NCBI RefSeq assembly: GCF_022640935.1
Contig: NZ_JALCCV010000004.1
Span: forward strand, 31,211 to 95,210
Origin: Bifidobacterium sp.
GTDB lineage: Bacteria; Actinomycetota; Actinomycetes; Actinomycetales; Bifidobacteriaceae
Length of the DNA stretch: 64,000 nucleotides
Direction: 5' to 3'
Shown: piece after piece, positions 52,799 through 61,367 of the stretch
How positions within the stretch are numbered: the first letter of the stretch is position 1
Layout of the letters: every line of letters begins with the position of its first letter
The notes under the pieces: model-generated
What the model saw: the letters and a program-made list of their open reading frames with translations, nothing else
Told to the model about the DNA's origin: nothing
Database searches by the model: none
Program-made: the position numbers and the translations under genes

Positions 52799-53371
52799 TC
52801 AGGCATGTTCAAAGGTGAACACGGCGGTTTCGCCGTAATTCCGGCGGTCGGAGACGATCCAATCCCGCGGCGGCCGCGGGTCGGCCGATCTCGTGGAACG
52901 TTCGAGAATGATGACGCTGGCGGGGCCGGTCGCCTCGCCTGCTGCCAGATTGACCATAAGCGTCTCGCATTGCTCGGTTTCGAGCGCATATGGCGGGTCG
53001 ATAAGTACCAATGCGAACGAGGGACCGGCATAATCGGCCACGAATTGTTCGGCGCGGCGGCGCAGCGCGTGGGCCGACATGCCGCTCTCCCACTCCCGCC
53101 GATGCCGCAATTCGCCCAAGGTTTTTGACAATACGCTTGCCGCGGGCCCCGCCGACTCCACGGCGACGAGCTCACGCGCGCCTCGCGACAGCGCCTCGAT
53201 ACCGAGCGCTCCGGTGCCGGCATACAGGTCAAGCACGCGAGCGCCTTCCAAGATGTCAAGCGCTTCGAGGCGTGAGAACAGCGCCTCCTTCGTCCGGTCG
53301 GTCGTGGGCCGCGTCCCGGTTCTCGCGGCAGGCAGGGTCAGCCCTTTGAATCGTCCAGCGATAACATGCAT
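52799..53371 (-). CDS. rsmD: 16S rRNA (guanine(966)-N2)-methyltransferase
   Basis: 190 residues. HVIAGRFKGLTLPA start, RPTTDRTKEALFSRL, SAM motif VLDLYAGTGALGIEALSRGA and catalytic LIDPPYALE are the RsmD hallmarks. It methylates G966 in 30S particles. ATG 53371 follows ACGAGG; an in-frame ATG 33 nt upstream is possible. In many bacteria rsmD is next to coaD; here it lies far from coaD and close to recG. Confidence 0.95.
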   Translation of the reverse strand: MHVIAGRFKGLTLPAARTGTRPTTDRTKEALFSRLEALDILEGARVLDLYAGTGALGIEALSRGARELVAVESAGPAASVLSKTLGELRHRREWESGMSAHALRRRAEQFVADYAGPSFALVLIDPPYALETEQCETLMVNLAAGEATGPASVIILERSTRSADPRPPRDWIVSDRRNYGETAVFTFEHA

Positions 53372-53425
53372 GCCTCGTACTCTACCTCCCATGCCGTCTG
53401 CCATCGTTACTGTTGTATCGCCCGT

Positions 53426-54364
53426 CTAGCCGATGCGCGTGATGGCGGCTATGATCATATTCCAGAATTTGTCGAAATCGAGCTTGAGCGCGACCTGCGT
53501 ATGGCAGCCCTCGGCAGGTGGCTCCGGCCCGCGCAGATCGGCGACGGTCATGCCCAACGTCGGCCCGTCCGCGGTTTCCACCTCGAGCGGGCAGCGGCGC
53601 GTGGCCATCACTTCAGGGTCGATCAGGTAGGCGATCGTGCACGGATCGTGCACCGGCGGATCGATGAAATCCTCGTCATTGCGGTAGGCCGTGCGGAAGA
53701 AGTCCATCAGTGCGCTGGCAAAAGCCGACAGATCAGTGCCGATCGCGTCGATGCGCGCCTGCACCTGAGGCGTGCACAGCGCCTGATGGGTCAGGTCGAG
53801 GCCTATCATCGTCAGCGGCCACGGCTCGCGGAAGACCATACGAGCCGCCTCCGGGTCGGTTGCAATGTTGAACTCGGCGACCGGACTCCAATTGCCCACA
53901 TGCACGCCGCCGCCCATGAGCACGATCTCTTTGACGCGCCCCACGATGCGCGGCTCCATGCGCGCGGCGATCGCGATGTTGGTCAGCGGACCGGTGGGCA
54001 CCAGCGTAATGGTGCCGGGCTCGCTGTTCATGATCGTGTCGATGATCCAATCAACGGCGTGGCCGCGATCCAGAGGTCGTGTCGGCTTCGGCAGCTCCAC
54101 GCCGTCCAGCCCTGTTTCGCCATGGATCGAAGCGGCGACTTCGAGCGGACGGACGAGGGGGCGGTCACATCCGGCATGCACCGGAATATCGGCCGCATCC
54201 GCCATTTCCAACACGGAGCGCGCATTATAGGTGACCTTGTCGAGGCTTTGGTTGCCGCCGACGGTGGTCACACCGATCAGATCGATGCTCGGGTTGCCCA
54301 CGGCGAGCAAGAGCGCCATCGCATCGTCATGACCCGGATCGCAGTCGAGAATAATATGCCGCAT
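53426..54364 (-). CDS. Nucleoside hydrolase (IU-nucleosidase family)
   Basis: 312 residues. Cleaves the N-glycosidic bond of ribonucleosides to base plus ribose. The calcium-binding N-terminal motif is ILDCDPGHDDAMALLLA. LMGGGVHVGNWSPVAEFNI matches the family's active-site segment, and HDPCTIAYLIDP holds the C-terminal Asp/His. GGAGCGAGC precedes ATG 54364. Purine or pyrimidine preference cannot be read. It may act with the adenosine deaminase and PfkB-like genes nearby in nucleoside salvage. Confidence 0.93.
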   Translation of the reverse strand: MRHIILDCDPGHDDAMALLLAVGNPSIDLIGVTTVGGNQSLDKVTYNARSVLEMADAADIPVHAGCDRPLVRPLEVAASIHGETGLDGVELPKPTRPLDRGHAVDWIIDTIMNSEPGTITLVPTGPLTNIAIAARMEPRIVGRVKEIVLMGGGVHVGNWSPVAEFNIATDPEAARMVFREPWPLTMIGLDLTHQALCTPQVQARIDAIGTDLSAFASALMDFFRTAYRNDEDFIDPPVHDPCTIAYLIDPEVMATRRCPLEVETADGPTLGMTVADLRGPEPPAEGCHTQVALKLDFDKFWNMIIAAITRIG

Positions 54365-54460
54365 GCTCGCTCCTCGTTTGTCGGCGCCTGCCGGCGCATA
54401 CCGCCATCGTCCACCTTAGCCTTTTGCCAACTCTTTTATGCCCGGAATATTCGGCACGGT

Positions 54461-56950
54461 TCAGCTGCTGACGATCTGCGATTCGCCGCCGCGCGTGAAG
54501 TCGAGCACTGCGCCCGCCAATTGCACCGCGTGGCTCAAATCAGGGTCGGAGTCCAGCAGCGCGTCCGCATCGGCTCGGGCGTCCCTGATGATCGCAGCGT
54601 CTTTGACCACGCGCAGCAGCTTGAGACCGGATTTGCCACCGGATTGCGCATCGCCAAGCACATCGCCCGCGCCGCGCAATTCGAGGTCGGCCTGCGCGAT
54701 TTCAGCCCCGTCCAATGAGTGGTGAATGACTTCGAGACGCTGGGCCGCGATGCTGTCCGGCTCGGCACGAGAGACGAGGAACGCCCATGAGTCGGTGCCG
54801 CCGCGGCCCACGCGGCCGCGCAGCTGATGCAGCTGGGACAACCCATAGCGATCGGCGTCGAATATGACGATGCAGCTGGCCTGCGGGACGTCCACGCCGA
54901 CCTCGATCACCGTGGTGGCCACAAGCACGGGCGTTTTCCCCGCGGTGAAGTCAGCCATGACCTGCGCCTTGGTCGCGTCGTCGTCGCGGCCGGTCAGCGT
55001 CGCGAAGGCGATGCCTTCAAATTGAGGCAGCGATTGCAATCGTTGCGCTATTTCGGCGACCGCATGCAACGGGGGCTTGGGTTCGATGTCTTCTGAGCCA
55101 CCCGGGCCCGTCGAGCGACGCGATCCGGCGCCGCCGCGACCGCTGCCGGCGCGCAAACGGCCGACCGCGGCATTCTGCGCACGTTCATCGCCCAAACCAT
55201 CATCGAAAGCTTCGAACCCATCCTCGCCGGGGCCGTCCGCATCGTCCGCATCCTCATCCATATCGATTCTCGGGCAGACCACATAGGCTCGCTCCCCCGC
55301 ATCGATGCGCCCGCGAACATGCGTGAACATAGCCGCCATCGTCCGGGCGTCGGCTTCCGGCACGACAACCGTTGTGATCGGTTTACGGCCTCCCGGCAGC
55401 TCGGTGAGCCATGAGATATCCAGATCGCCGAACCATGTCATCGCTGCAGTGCGCGGGATGGGCGTCGCCGTCATCACCAGCAGATGCGGAGTCGTATCCG
55501 ATCTACTGCGCAACGATTCGCGTTGCTCGACGCCGAAACGATGCTGTTCGTCGATGACCACCAGCGCGAGATTGGGCGCCTGGAACGTCGAGGAGAACGC
55601 GGCGTGCGTGGCGACGATAATGCCCGGCTCGCCGCTTGCCGCCCGCGCCAAGGCTTTGCGACGGGCAGACAGCTTCATGCCGCCGGTGAGCAGGGTCATC
55701 ACGACACGCATCGAATCACCGTTGGTCATCGCCGAGATGGTCCGATAATGCTGCTCGGCGAGCACCTGTGTGGGCGCCACCAGCACGGCCTGGTACCCTG
55801 CGCCCACGGCCTGCAGCATCGCAGACACGGCCACCACGGTTTTGCCCGATCCGACTTCGCCTTGCAGCAGTCGCTGCATAGGGTAGTTTTGCGCCATATC
55901 GGCCGCGATATCATCAATGACCTCGCGCTGCCCGCCGGTCAGCTTGAACGGCAGCGAGGCGATGAACATGTCGCGCAGGGAGTCTTCGATGCATGCGCGG
56001 GCCTGCGTCCGACGGGCGTGCTGACGCGATTGCAGTACGGAAACCTGCGAAACCAGCGCCTCCTCATAGCGCATTGCGGCGATGGCCTGGTGGAATTCCT
56101 CGGTCGATTGCGGATCGTGGATGGCAAGGAAAGCCTGTGCCCGGTGCATGAGACCGCGCGCAGAGCGAATCGATTCGGGGACGATGTCCGGGATGGCCTG
56201 GCGCAAGACAGCCGCCGCGGATGCGGCGGATTCAACGGTGTCAATATCAGCAAGCTGCGAAGCATCAGCTGCCGTATCGCCCGATTCCGCGGCGTCGTCC
56301 CTGCGCAGCAGATCGAGGAATCCGAGAACCGACTCGTGGATATGTTCGCTGGAAATGCGCGAAGTCGCGTGGTATATGGGTCGAGGCCTGCATACCCGCC
56401 GCAAGGCCTCCTCCTCGGAGTCGGCGTCAACCATGTGCCGTGATGTTCCTGCACCAGTTGGCCCGGCGCTGCCGGAATCGGCAGAACCACTGGGATCGGG
56501 ATCGATCGTCAGCACCTCTGGATGGGTGAACTGCAGCTGCCCGTTGAACTCCGTAGGCTCCCCCGCGACAACAACATCCACGCCGGAGTGCATCCGCGCA
56601 CTGAGCCAGTCGATGTATTGCCGTTTGCCGGAGAAGAACACGAGCCGGGCGATGGCGCCACCGATGTTGCGAGTCCTTGCGAAATCCGCATCATCGACGA
56701 TCGCCTCGAGCCGAAATCCGCGCCGCGCGTTCATCGGCACCACGCGCACCTGCCGCACCTGAGCGGCGAAAGCCATCGGCTGTCCTGGATACGCCTCGCG
56801 CAACGCTCTGGGCGCGACCGGATCGCTCACACGGAAAGGGTAATAGGTCAGCGCGTCGCCGACCGTGACGAGTCCTAACGATTTGAGCGCGCTGACCCGC
56901 CGTTTGTTCGTCATCAACGACGAAATCGGGGTGCCCAGTGAAACGCTCAT
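54461..56950 (-). CDS. recG: ATP-dependent DNA helicase RecG
   Basis: 829 residues. Remodels stalled replication forks and Holliday junctions. An N-terminal wedge/OB domain comes first (LGLVTVGDALTYYPFRVSDP). Helicase motifs are LLQGEVGSGKTVVAV (I), VIDEQHRFG (II), MTATPIPRTAAM (III) and RGRVGRGG (VI). Two low-complexity inserts are present: one before the helicase core (around ADSGSAGPTGAGTS) and one acidic/Gly-rich within the second RecA domain (MDEDADDADGPGEDG onward). ATG 56950 has GGAGG close upstream; ATG 56959 and TTG 56968 are alternatives. Confidence 0.95.
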   Translation of the reverse strand: MSVSLGTPISSLMTNKRRVSALKSLGLVTVGDALTYYPFRVSDPVAPRALREAYPGQPMAFAAQVRQVRVVPMNARRGFRLEAIVDDADFARTRNIGGAIARLVFFSGKRQYIDWLSARMHSGVDVVVAGEPTEFNGQLQFTHPEVLTIDPDPSGSADSGSAGPTGAGTSRHMVDADSEEEALRRVCRPRPIYHATSRISSEHIHESVLGFLDLLRRDDAAESGDTAADASQLADIDTVESAASAAAVLRQAIPDIVPESIRSARGLMHRAQAFLAIHDPQSTEEFHQAIAAMRYEEALVSQVSVLQSRQHARRTQARACIEDSLRDMFIASLPFKLTGGQREVIDDIAADMAQNYPMQRLLQGEVGSGKTVVAVSAMLQAVGAGYQAVLVAPTQVLAEQHYRTISAMTNGDSMRVVMTLLTGGMKLSARRKALARAASGEPGIIVATHAAFSSTFQAPNLALVVIDEQHRFGVEQRESLRSRSDTTPHLLVMTATPIPRTAAMTWFGDLDISWLTELPGGRKPITTVVVPEADARTMAAMFTHVRGRIDAGERAYVVCPRIDMDEDADDADGPGEDGFEAFDDGLGDERAQNAAVGRLRAGSGRGGAGSRRSTGPGGSEDIEPKPPLHAVAEIAQRLQSLPQFEGIAFATLTGRDDDATKAQVMADFTAGKTPVLVATTVIEVGVDVPQASCIVIFDADRYGLSQLHQLRGRVGRGGTDSWAFLVSRAEPDSIAAQRLEVIHHSLDGAEIAQADLELRGAGDVLGDAQSGGKSGLKLLRVVKDAAIIRDARADADALLDSDPDLSHAVQLAGAVLDFTRGGESQIVSS

Positions 56951-57205
56951 GGCCTCCATTGTTGTCAATCAGCGCGACAGTCGCCGCTGCCGTGCCAGAC
57001 GCGCCGCAATCAGCCGGGCGATCGAGTCCGACAAAGCCTGGTAGCGGCTGACCACACCATCTTGTTTCTGGCAATAATCCTGCTGCAATGGCAAAAACAA
57101 GACATACCGCGCTGAGCTCTGTCTGGTTTACGACGCCCGCCGCGGATAACTGTCGCAAACGAGACAGATCAGGCCCAGAGTCAGAATATGCCTAGCAGAT
57201 ATGCA

Positions 57206-57237
57206 AAACCCCGGAGGCGATGACGCCTCCGGGGTTT
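57206..57237 (-). terminator. Terminator of rpmB
   Basis: AAACCCCGGAGGCG and CGCCTCCGGGGTTT form a perfect 14-bp stem with a 4-nt loop, 20 nt after the rpmB stop on the minus strand, ending in TTTTGC. A strong intrinsic terminator. Confidence 0.85.
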
Positions 57238-57257
57238 GGGTCACGATTGCTCGCGAC

Positions 57258-57452
57258 TCACGCGGCCACGCGCTGAACCTTGCCGGCCTTGATGCACTTG
57301 ACGCAGACGCGGACGCGAACGTTCTCGCCGTCGATCGTGGTGCGAACCGACTGCAGGTTCGGACGGAAGGTGCGCTTATTGCGGATATGTGAGTGTGAAA
57401 CGGTGTAACCGGTTCTCGGTCCCTTGCCGCACACTGCGCAACGAGCTGCCAT
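57258..57452 (-). CDS. rpmB: 50S ribosomal protein L28
   Basis: 64 residues. [20 protein letters not shown] and [15 protein letters not shown] carry two CxxC pairs, so this is the zinc-binding (C+) form. GGGAG precedes ATG 57452. It is a single-gene transcript with its own promoter and terminator. Confidence 0.97.
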   Translation of the reverse strand: MAARCAVCGKGPRTGYTVSHSHIRNKRTFRPNLQSVRTTIDGENVRVRVCVKCIKAGKVQRVAA

Positions 57453-57538
57453 AATGGACTCCCTATTCTTCGACTTGCAAGTCTTGGCGTTCAGCGTACC
57501 TGCGTTTGCGCGCACGCTGCTGAACACACAATCAAGCA

Positions 57539-57567
57539 ACTATACAGCCAGCCCCGACATATCGCAA
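57539..57567 (-). promoter_or_regulatory. Promoter of rpmB
   Basis: Minus-strand -35 TTGCGA (57562-57567) and -10 TATAGT (57539-57544) are 17 bp apart, 87 nt before the rpmB start. Four of six and five of six consensus matches. Confidence 0.6.
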
Positions 57568-57935
57568 ATCCGGCACAGTCACGATCGCATACCATTCACG
57601 CCTTTACATCTTCGACTCTGTGATTTATCCCGGAAACCCGGGCTGCTCGATGACGGAAATCCGAACTTTCGACTGGATCCGTCCGAGTTGACGCATTCTT
57701 CCATACTCGATTTGGATGGGTACCGTCATAATCACCATACGTTTCATGATGCGGCTGCATGTCGAAGACCATCCGTCCGCATCTCCTCCGCCCCTCCGCT
57801 CAGCGCTGAACTTTTCAGACAATGCACATATTGGCGCGATAGAAAAGGCCTCAATATTGAATTCCATGCTCGCATCATCTCCAGTTGGAATACGGCAGGC
57901 ATGGCTTGACACAACGACGGCCGAGGGAGGTCATC
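57568..57935. other. Intergenic region between rpmB and the PfkB gene
   Basis: 368 nt with no supported gene. It should hold the promoter of the PfkB-like gene; I cannot place it with confidence. Confidence 0.45.
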
Positions 57936-59111
57936 ATGCTGCATGATTTCATATCACGAACGTTCGGAGGGACCGGCCGGCCGCAGCCCGCATCGGTGCT
58001 TTCGCTCGGCCAGATCTGGGTCGATGTCATGATGGACGTCAACGAAATGCCTCCTGCAGGCGGGTTTGCGGCCGCAAAACAAATCAACTCGGCCATCGGC
58101 GGCAGTTTTCGCGTGCTTCAGGCCGCCAAACGCATGGGCTCGCCCGCTCAGCATGCCGGCATCATCGGCAGCGGACTGTGGGGCGCGGCAGTGCGCAAGG
58201 CGCTGGCGCACGATGGCATCGAGCATATCGGCCAAGACCGGCTGGATTCGGACACCGGATTCCGGCTAGTGCTCAACGACGGCGAGCGCAAAACCTTTAT
58301 TGCCACCTACGGCGCGGAATCGGGCGGCGACAGCGATTGCTTCGACGGCGTAAAGCCCACGGATGGCGATGTGGTGCATATCAGCGGAAACACGCTGATG
58401 GACCATTCTGCCGCAGGCATCGAGGCCCTGTTCGATCGCACGATGCTCGATCCGGATGCGCGGCCATACACGATCGTGCTCAACCCGACCAACACGCTCG
58501 AACTCGTCAGCGACCAGCTGCTCGAAAACCTCGTGCTTGCGCGTCCGATCTGGTCGTGCAACCGGCAGGAGGCGCATACTCTGGCTGATCGGCTCGGCGT
58601 GCCGAGGGACGAGAGCACCGCAAAGCTCACGGTCGGCGGCGCTTTCGACGACGCCATGGAGCAGCTGTGCGGTTCGCTGGGCGAGGCGCTCAGGGCGACT
58701 CTTGTGCTGCGTGCCGGCGCGCGTGGCGCCTGGGTGCGCGAGCCGGGCGGCACCGTGACTCACGTGCCCGGTTTCCCCGTCAAACCTGTCCACACGCGCT
58801 CGGCCGGAGCCTGCCATACCGGGGCGTTCTGCGCCATGCTCGCCCAAGGATGGTCGCTGCTCGACGCCGTGCGCATCGCCAATGCCGCCGCCTCGCTCGC
58901 CATTGAGCATCACGTGTCCGGCGTGCCCGATTGCCCTGATCGTCAAGGGGCGCTGGCATTGGTCGCTGCAGCAGAGCGGGGCGGCGCTGGCGAAAATGAC
59001 GGTGCTGACGGCACTGCCGGCGATGGCGGGAATGTCGGCGAAACCAGCAGCAGTAGACAAAACAAAGCGGCAGAAGGGGCTGCTGACGGCGCCACTGATT
59101 ACAGAAGTTGA
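57936..59111 (+). CDS. PfkB family carbohydrate/nucleoside kinase-like protein
   Basis: 391 residues. ASVLSLGQIWVDVMMDVNEM start, then GGSFRVLQAAKRMG (sugar-binding Gly-Gly region) and a ribokinase-like core (HISGNTLMDHSAAG; IVLNPTNTLELV). The anion-hole/catalytic motif normally reads GAGD followed by THTG in the closest-looking relatives; here it is SAGACHTGAF, so the catalytic Asp position is Ala. The last 50 residues are Gly/Asp/Ala-rich. GGGAGG precedes ATG 57936. By context (nucleoside hydrolase, adenosine deaminase) ribose or nucleoside metabolism is possible, but catalysis is uncertain. Confidence 0.8.
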   Translation: MLHDFISRTFGGTGRPQPASVLSLGQIWVDVMMDVNEMPPAGGFAAAKQINSAIGGSFRVLQAAKRMGSPAQHAGIIGSGLWGAAVRKALAHDGIEHIGQDRLDSDTGFRLVLNDGERKTFIATYGAESGGDSDCFDGVKPTDGDVVHISGNTLMDHSAAGIEALFDRTMLDPDARPYTIVLNPTNTLELVSDQLLENLVLARPIWSCNRQEAHTLADRLGVPRDESTAKLTVGGAFDDAMEQLCGSLGEALRATLVLRAGARGAWVREPGGTVTHVPGFPVKPVHTRSAGACHTGAFCAMLAQGWSLLDAVRIANAAASLAIEHHVSGVPDCPDRQGALALVAAAERGGAGENDGADGTAGDGGNVGETSSSRQNKAAEGAADGATDYRS

Positions 59112-59609
59112 AAGGTTCAGACTGGCGATTAGCGCTGCGGGCACCGCCGCAAGCCGTATCGCAGATCCAGGGCAATCAAACGCCGGCGAAAACAACGGGC
59201 AAAGGTGCGGATGCCTGAGGATCGGGAACGTCGCGCCCGGCCCGCAACCAGCCGCGCGTATCCACATTGTTGCGTTTGCGCGATGCCTCGAAGCCCAGCA
59301 TGCGGCCGGCCGAGGCGTGATGGATCTTGGATCGGCCCGGCAAAGCCAGGCCCTGTCTCTGGATCGTTGCACTGGCTAGGCACAGATAGCCCCAGATCCC
59401 TCTCCTTGGATGCTCAGATGGCCAATGCTCAGTCTGCCAATTGAATCCGCGACAGGGGCCTGAAACAAACAGCACCATTGAAGGGCAGCTCCCTCCGATC
59501 GCCGAGCGGCATGGCGCTGAGCCGCGATGACAGGCTGCGCGATGGCCTGAGACAATGAGCTGCAATCGCTCCCAGACCTTACCGCCACAAGGATAACGAA
59601 CCCCGGCAT
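59112..59609. other. Gap between the PfkB and lactonase genes
   Basis: 498 nt between convergent genes. A minus-strand frame across 59176-59664 is open but overlaps the lactonase end, has no ribosome site and shows no family I know. A segment translating as MLGFEASRKRNNVDTRGW looks more protein-like than the rest, so a gene relict cannot be excluded. Confidence 0.3.
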
Positions 59610-61112
59610 TCACACCCGCAGGATGACGGTGGGCGAGTCGGCGTCGAAGCGTGCGACGAGGCATGGCTCGCCGGCGTCTTCGATGTCGAAAACCGCGAGA
59701 TTATTCGAAGCTTCGTCTGCCGCCAGGAGCAACGTGCCGAAGGCGACAAGCTGGCGCGGACGGCTGCCGCCGCATGGGGTTCCGCGCCCACGCCCATCGT
59801 TCACGCCCGGATCGGTCAGCCGCGCGAAACGCTCGCCGTCCCACAAAAGAGCAACGATGCGGTCCGAGCCGCGCAGGCCTACATAGGCGATGCCGCAGCC
59901 ATCGGTCACATGCCCCTCCGCTCGCGCGGTCTCACCACAGTGCACGGCATCGCCCAGCCGCCCGGATGGCACATAGGCCAAAGACGCGGCCTGATCTATG
60001 GCATCGCCGCCGAGGCTTATCGTTTGCACGACTCGGACGCCGCCGTCGGCGAATGCATGATCGCCCGCATCAGCATCGCCAGCCTGCGGTTGCGGCACCG
60101 TGTCCTGCCCGAAGTCCTGTTCGAATACGCCTGCAAGCACAGTCACCGTGCAGCCCCATTCATCGACCACCGCCACACGCCAGCCGCCGCCATTCGTCGG
60201 CATTAGATGCATATCGCGCGGACCGGTACCGGGGGCGAGCCGAACCGCCGCGCTGCGGCGCAGCGTCCCGTGCTCCCAACGGTGCACGTAGACCCGGTCG
60301 GCGCCAAGGTCGGTGGTCAGCACACGACCGTCCGGAAGCGGCAATATCCAATGCGCGTGAGGGCCGGCCTGAGCCGGCAAAGGGCCATGGCCTTCGCCTT
60401 CCAGCAGCTGGTTTCCGGGCAGTATGCGGCCTTGCTCGTCGAGCCGGTGCACGCCGATGGAGCCGTCGCCGTAACAGGCGACAATCAGGTGGCGATGCCC
60501 CTCGTCATCAATGGCGAGGGCGGCATGGGTCGGGCCATCGCCCTGCACCGTTATGCGAGAAGTCTGCTCTAGCCGCACATTGCGCCCACGCGCATCCCCG
60601 TCATCCCCGTCATGCCCGTCACGATTAAGATTATCGGCGCAATCTTTGGCGCCATCACGCCCGCCACAGACCCGCCCGTTGTCGCGATGTTCGTCATTGC
60701 AGCGGCAACCCGCGCCTCTCCCGCCCCCATCATTCCTGACGATGCGCAGCGAAGCGACCTCGCCCGTGTTCTCCAGCACCGCGTAAAGCATGTCCCCGTC
60801 TCGCTCAAACCAAGTGGGAGAAGGAAGATCGGCCAGCAGTTCACGCCTGGACACGACGAGTTTGGCACCAGACGTTCCATTGTCTGCCCGGACAAGTGTT
60901 TGCAGCTCGACGCCCTTGGCATTTTGCCCGTTCAACGGACCGAATCCGCCAAGCAGTATATCGATGCGTCTATCAGCTCCCGCATGGTCACACCGTCCGG
61001 CAGCTGATTCATGGGAGCATGCCGGCCGCCCGCCGAGCAGCCGCCCGCCCGCCCGGCGAATCGCCTTCTCTCGTGCATTACCCGATGCGTCCCGCTCTGC
61101 CATCTCCTGCAT
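59610..61112 (-). CDS. Lactonase family beta-propeller protein
   Basis: 500 residues. The repeat-blade segments match the 6-phosphogluconolactonase-like (Pgl, seven-bladed) family: ILLGGFGPLNGQNAKGVELQ, GDGPTHAALAIDDEG, GPHAHWILPLPDGRVLTTDL, GTGPRDMHLMPTNGGG and LLLAADEASNNLAVF. An Asp/Gly/Cys-rich insert of about 55 residues (CRCNDEHRDNGRVCGG; NRDGHDGDDGDARGRN) splits an early blade. True lactonase activity is not assured. ATG 61112 is used; ATG 61103 has GGAG just upstream. Confidence 0.78.
   Translation of the reverse strand: MQEMAERDASGNAREKAIRRAGGRLLGGRPACSHESAAGRCDHAGADRRIDILLGGFGPLNGQNAKGVELQTLVRADNGTSGAKLVVSRRELLADLPSPTWFERDGDMLYAVLENTGEVASLRIVRNDGGGRGAGCRCNDEHRDNGRVCGGRDGAKDCADNLNRDGHDGDDGDARGRNVRLEQTSRITVQGDGPTHAALAIDDEGHRHLIVACYGDGSIGVHRLDEQGRILPGNQLLEGEGHGPLPAQAGPHAHWILPLPDGRVLTTDLGADRVYVHRWEHGTLRRSAAVRLAPGTGPRDMHLMPTNGGGWRVAVVDEWGCTVTVLAGVFEQDFGQDTVPQPQAGDADAGDHAFADGGVRVVQTISLGGDAIDQAASLAYVPSGRLGDAVHCGETARAEGHVTDGCGIAYVGLRGSDRIVALLWDGERFARLTDPGVNDGRGRGTPCGGSRPRQLVAFGTLLLAADEASNNLAVFDIEDAGEPCLVARFDADSPTVILRV
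60593..60619 (+). repeat. 9-bp tandem repeat in the lactonase gene
   Basis: CAT(C/G)CCCGT occurs three times in a row. On the minus strand it encodes the Asp-Gly-rich part of the insert. The length is in frame. Confidence 0.75.
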
Positions 61113-61367
61113 ACATGCCCTCTCTGCTAGTCGAATCCTGTCATATGCTATCGCATTCGGATTACGCCGTCCGCGCCAGCCATCACGCGGTTCGCAGTCG
61201 CGCGGTTCGGCGCAAAGGGGGCACAGCGGAACGGGGAAACAGCGCGGCGCAACGATCGCAACTCTTCCGGAACCGGGATAGCCGATAGCTCGTCATGCTC
61301 TGGGAGAGGAGCCGGAGGTGCGGCTCAGGTGGCTATCATCGTATACGGGTACGTGCTTGGAGGCTCT

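Noticed and set aside
53366..54718. 450-codon frame across nucleoside hydrolase and recG
   Set aside because: Antisense to two well-supported genes.
57424..57909. 161-codon plus-strand frame upstream of the PfkB gene
   Set aside because: Overlaps rpmB in antisense, has no ribosome site and no protein-like pattern.
59176..59664. 162-codon minus-strand frame downstream of the lactonase gene
   Set aside because: No ribosome site, overlaps the lactonase 3' end and no recognised motif; kept only as a comment on the gap.
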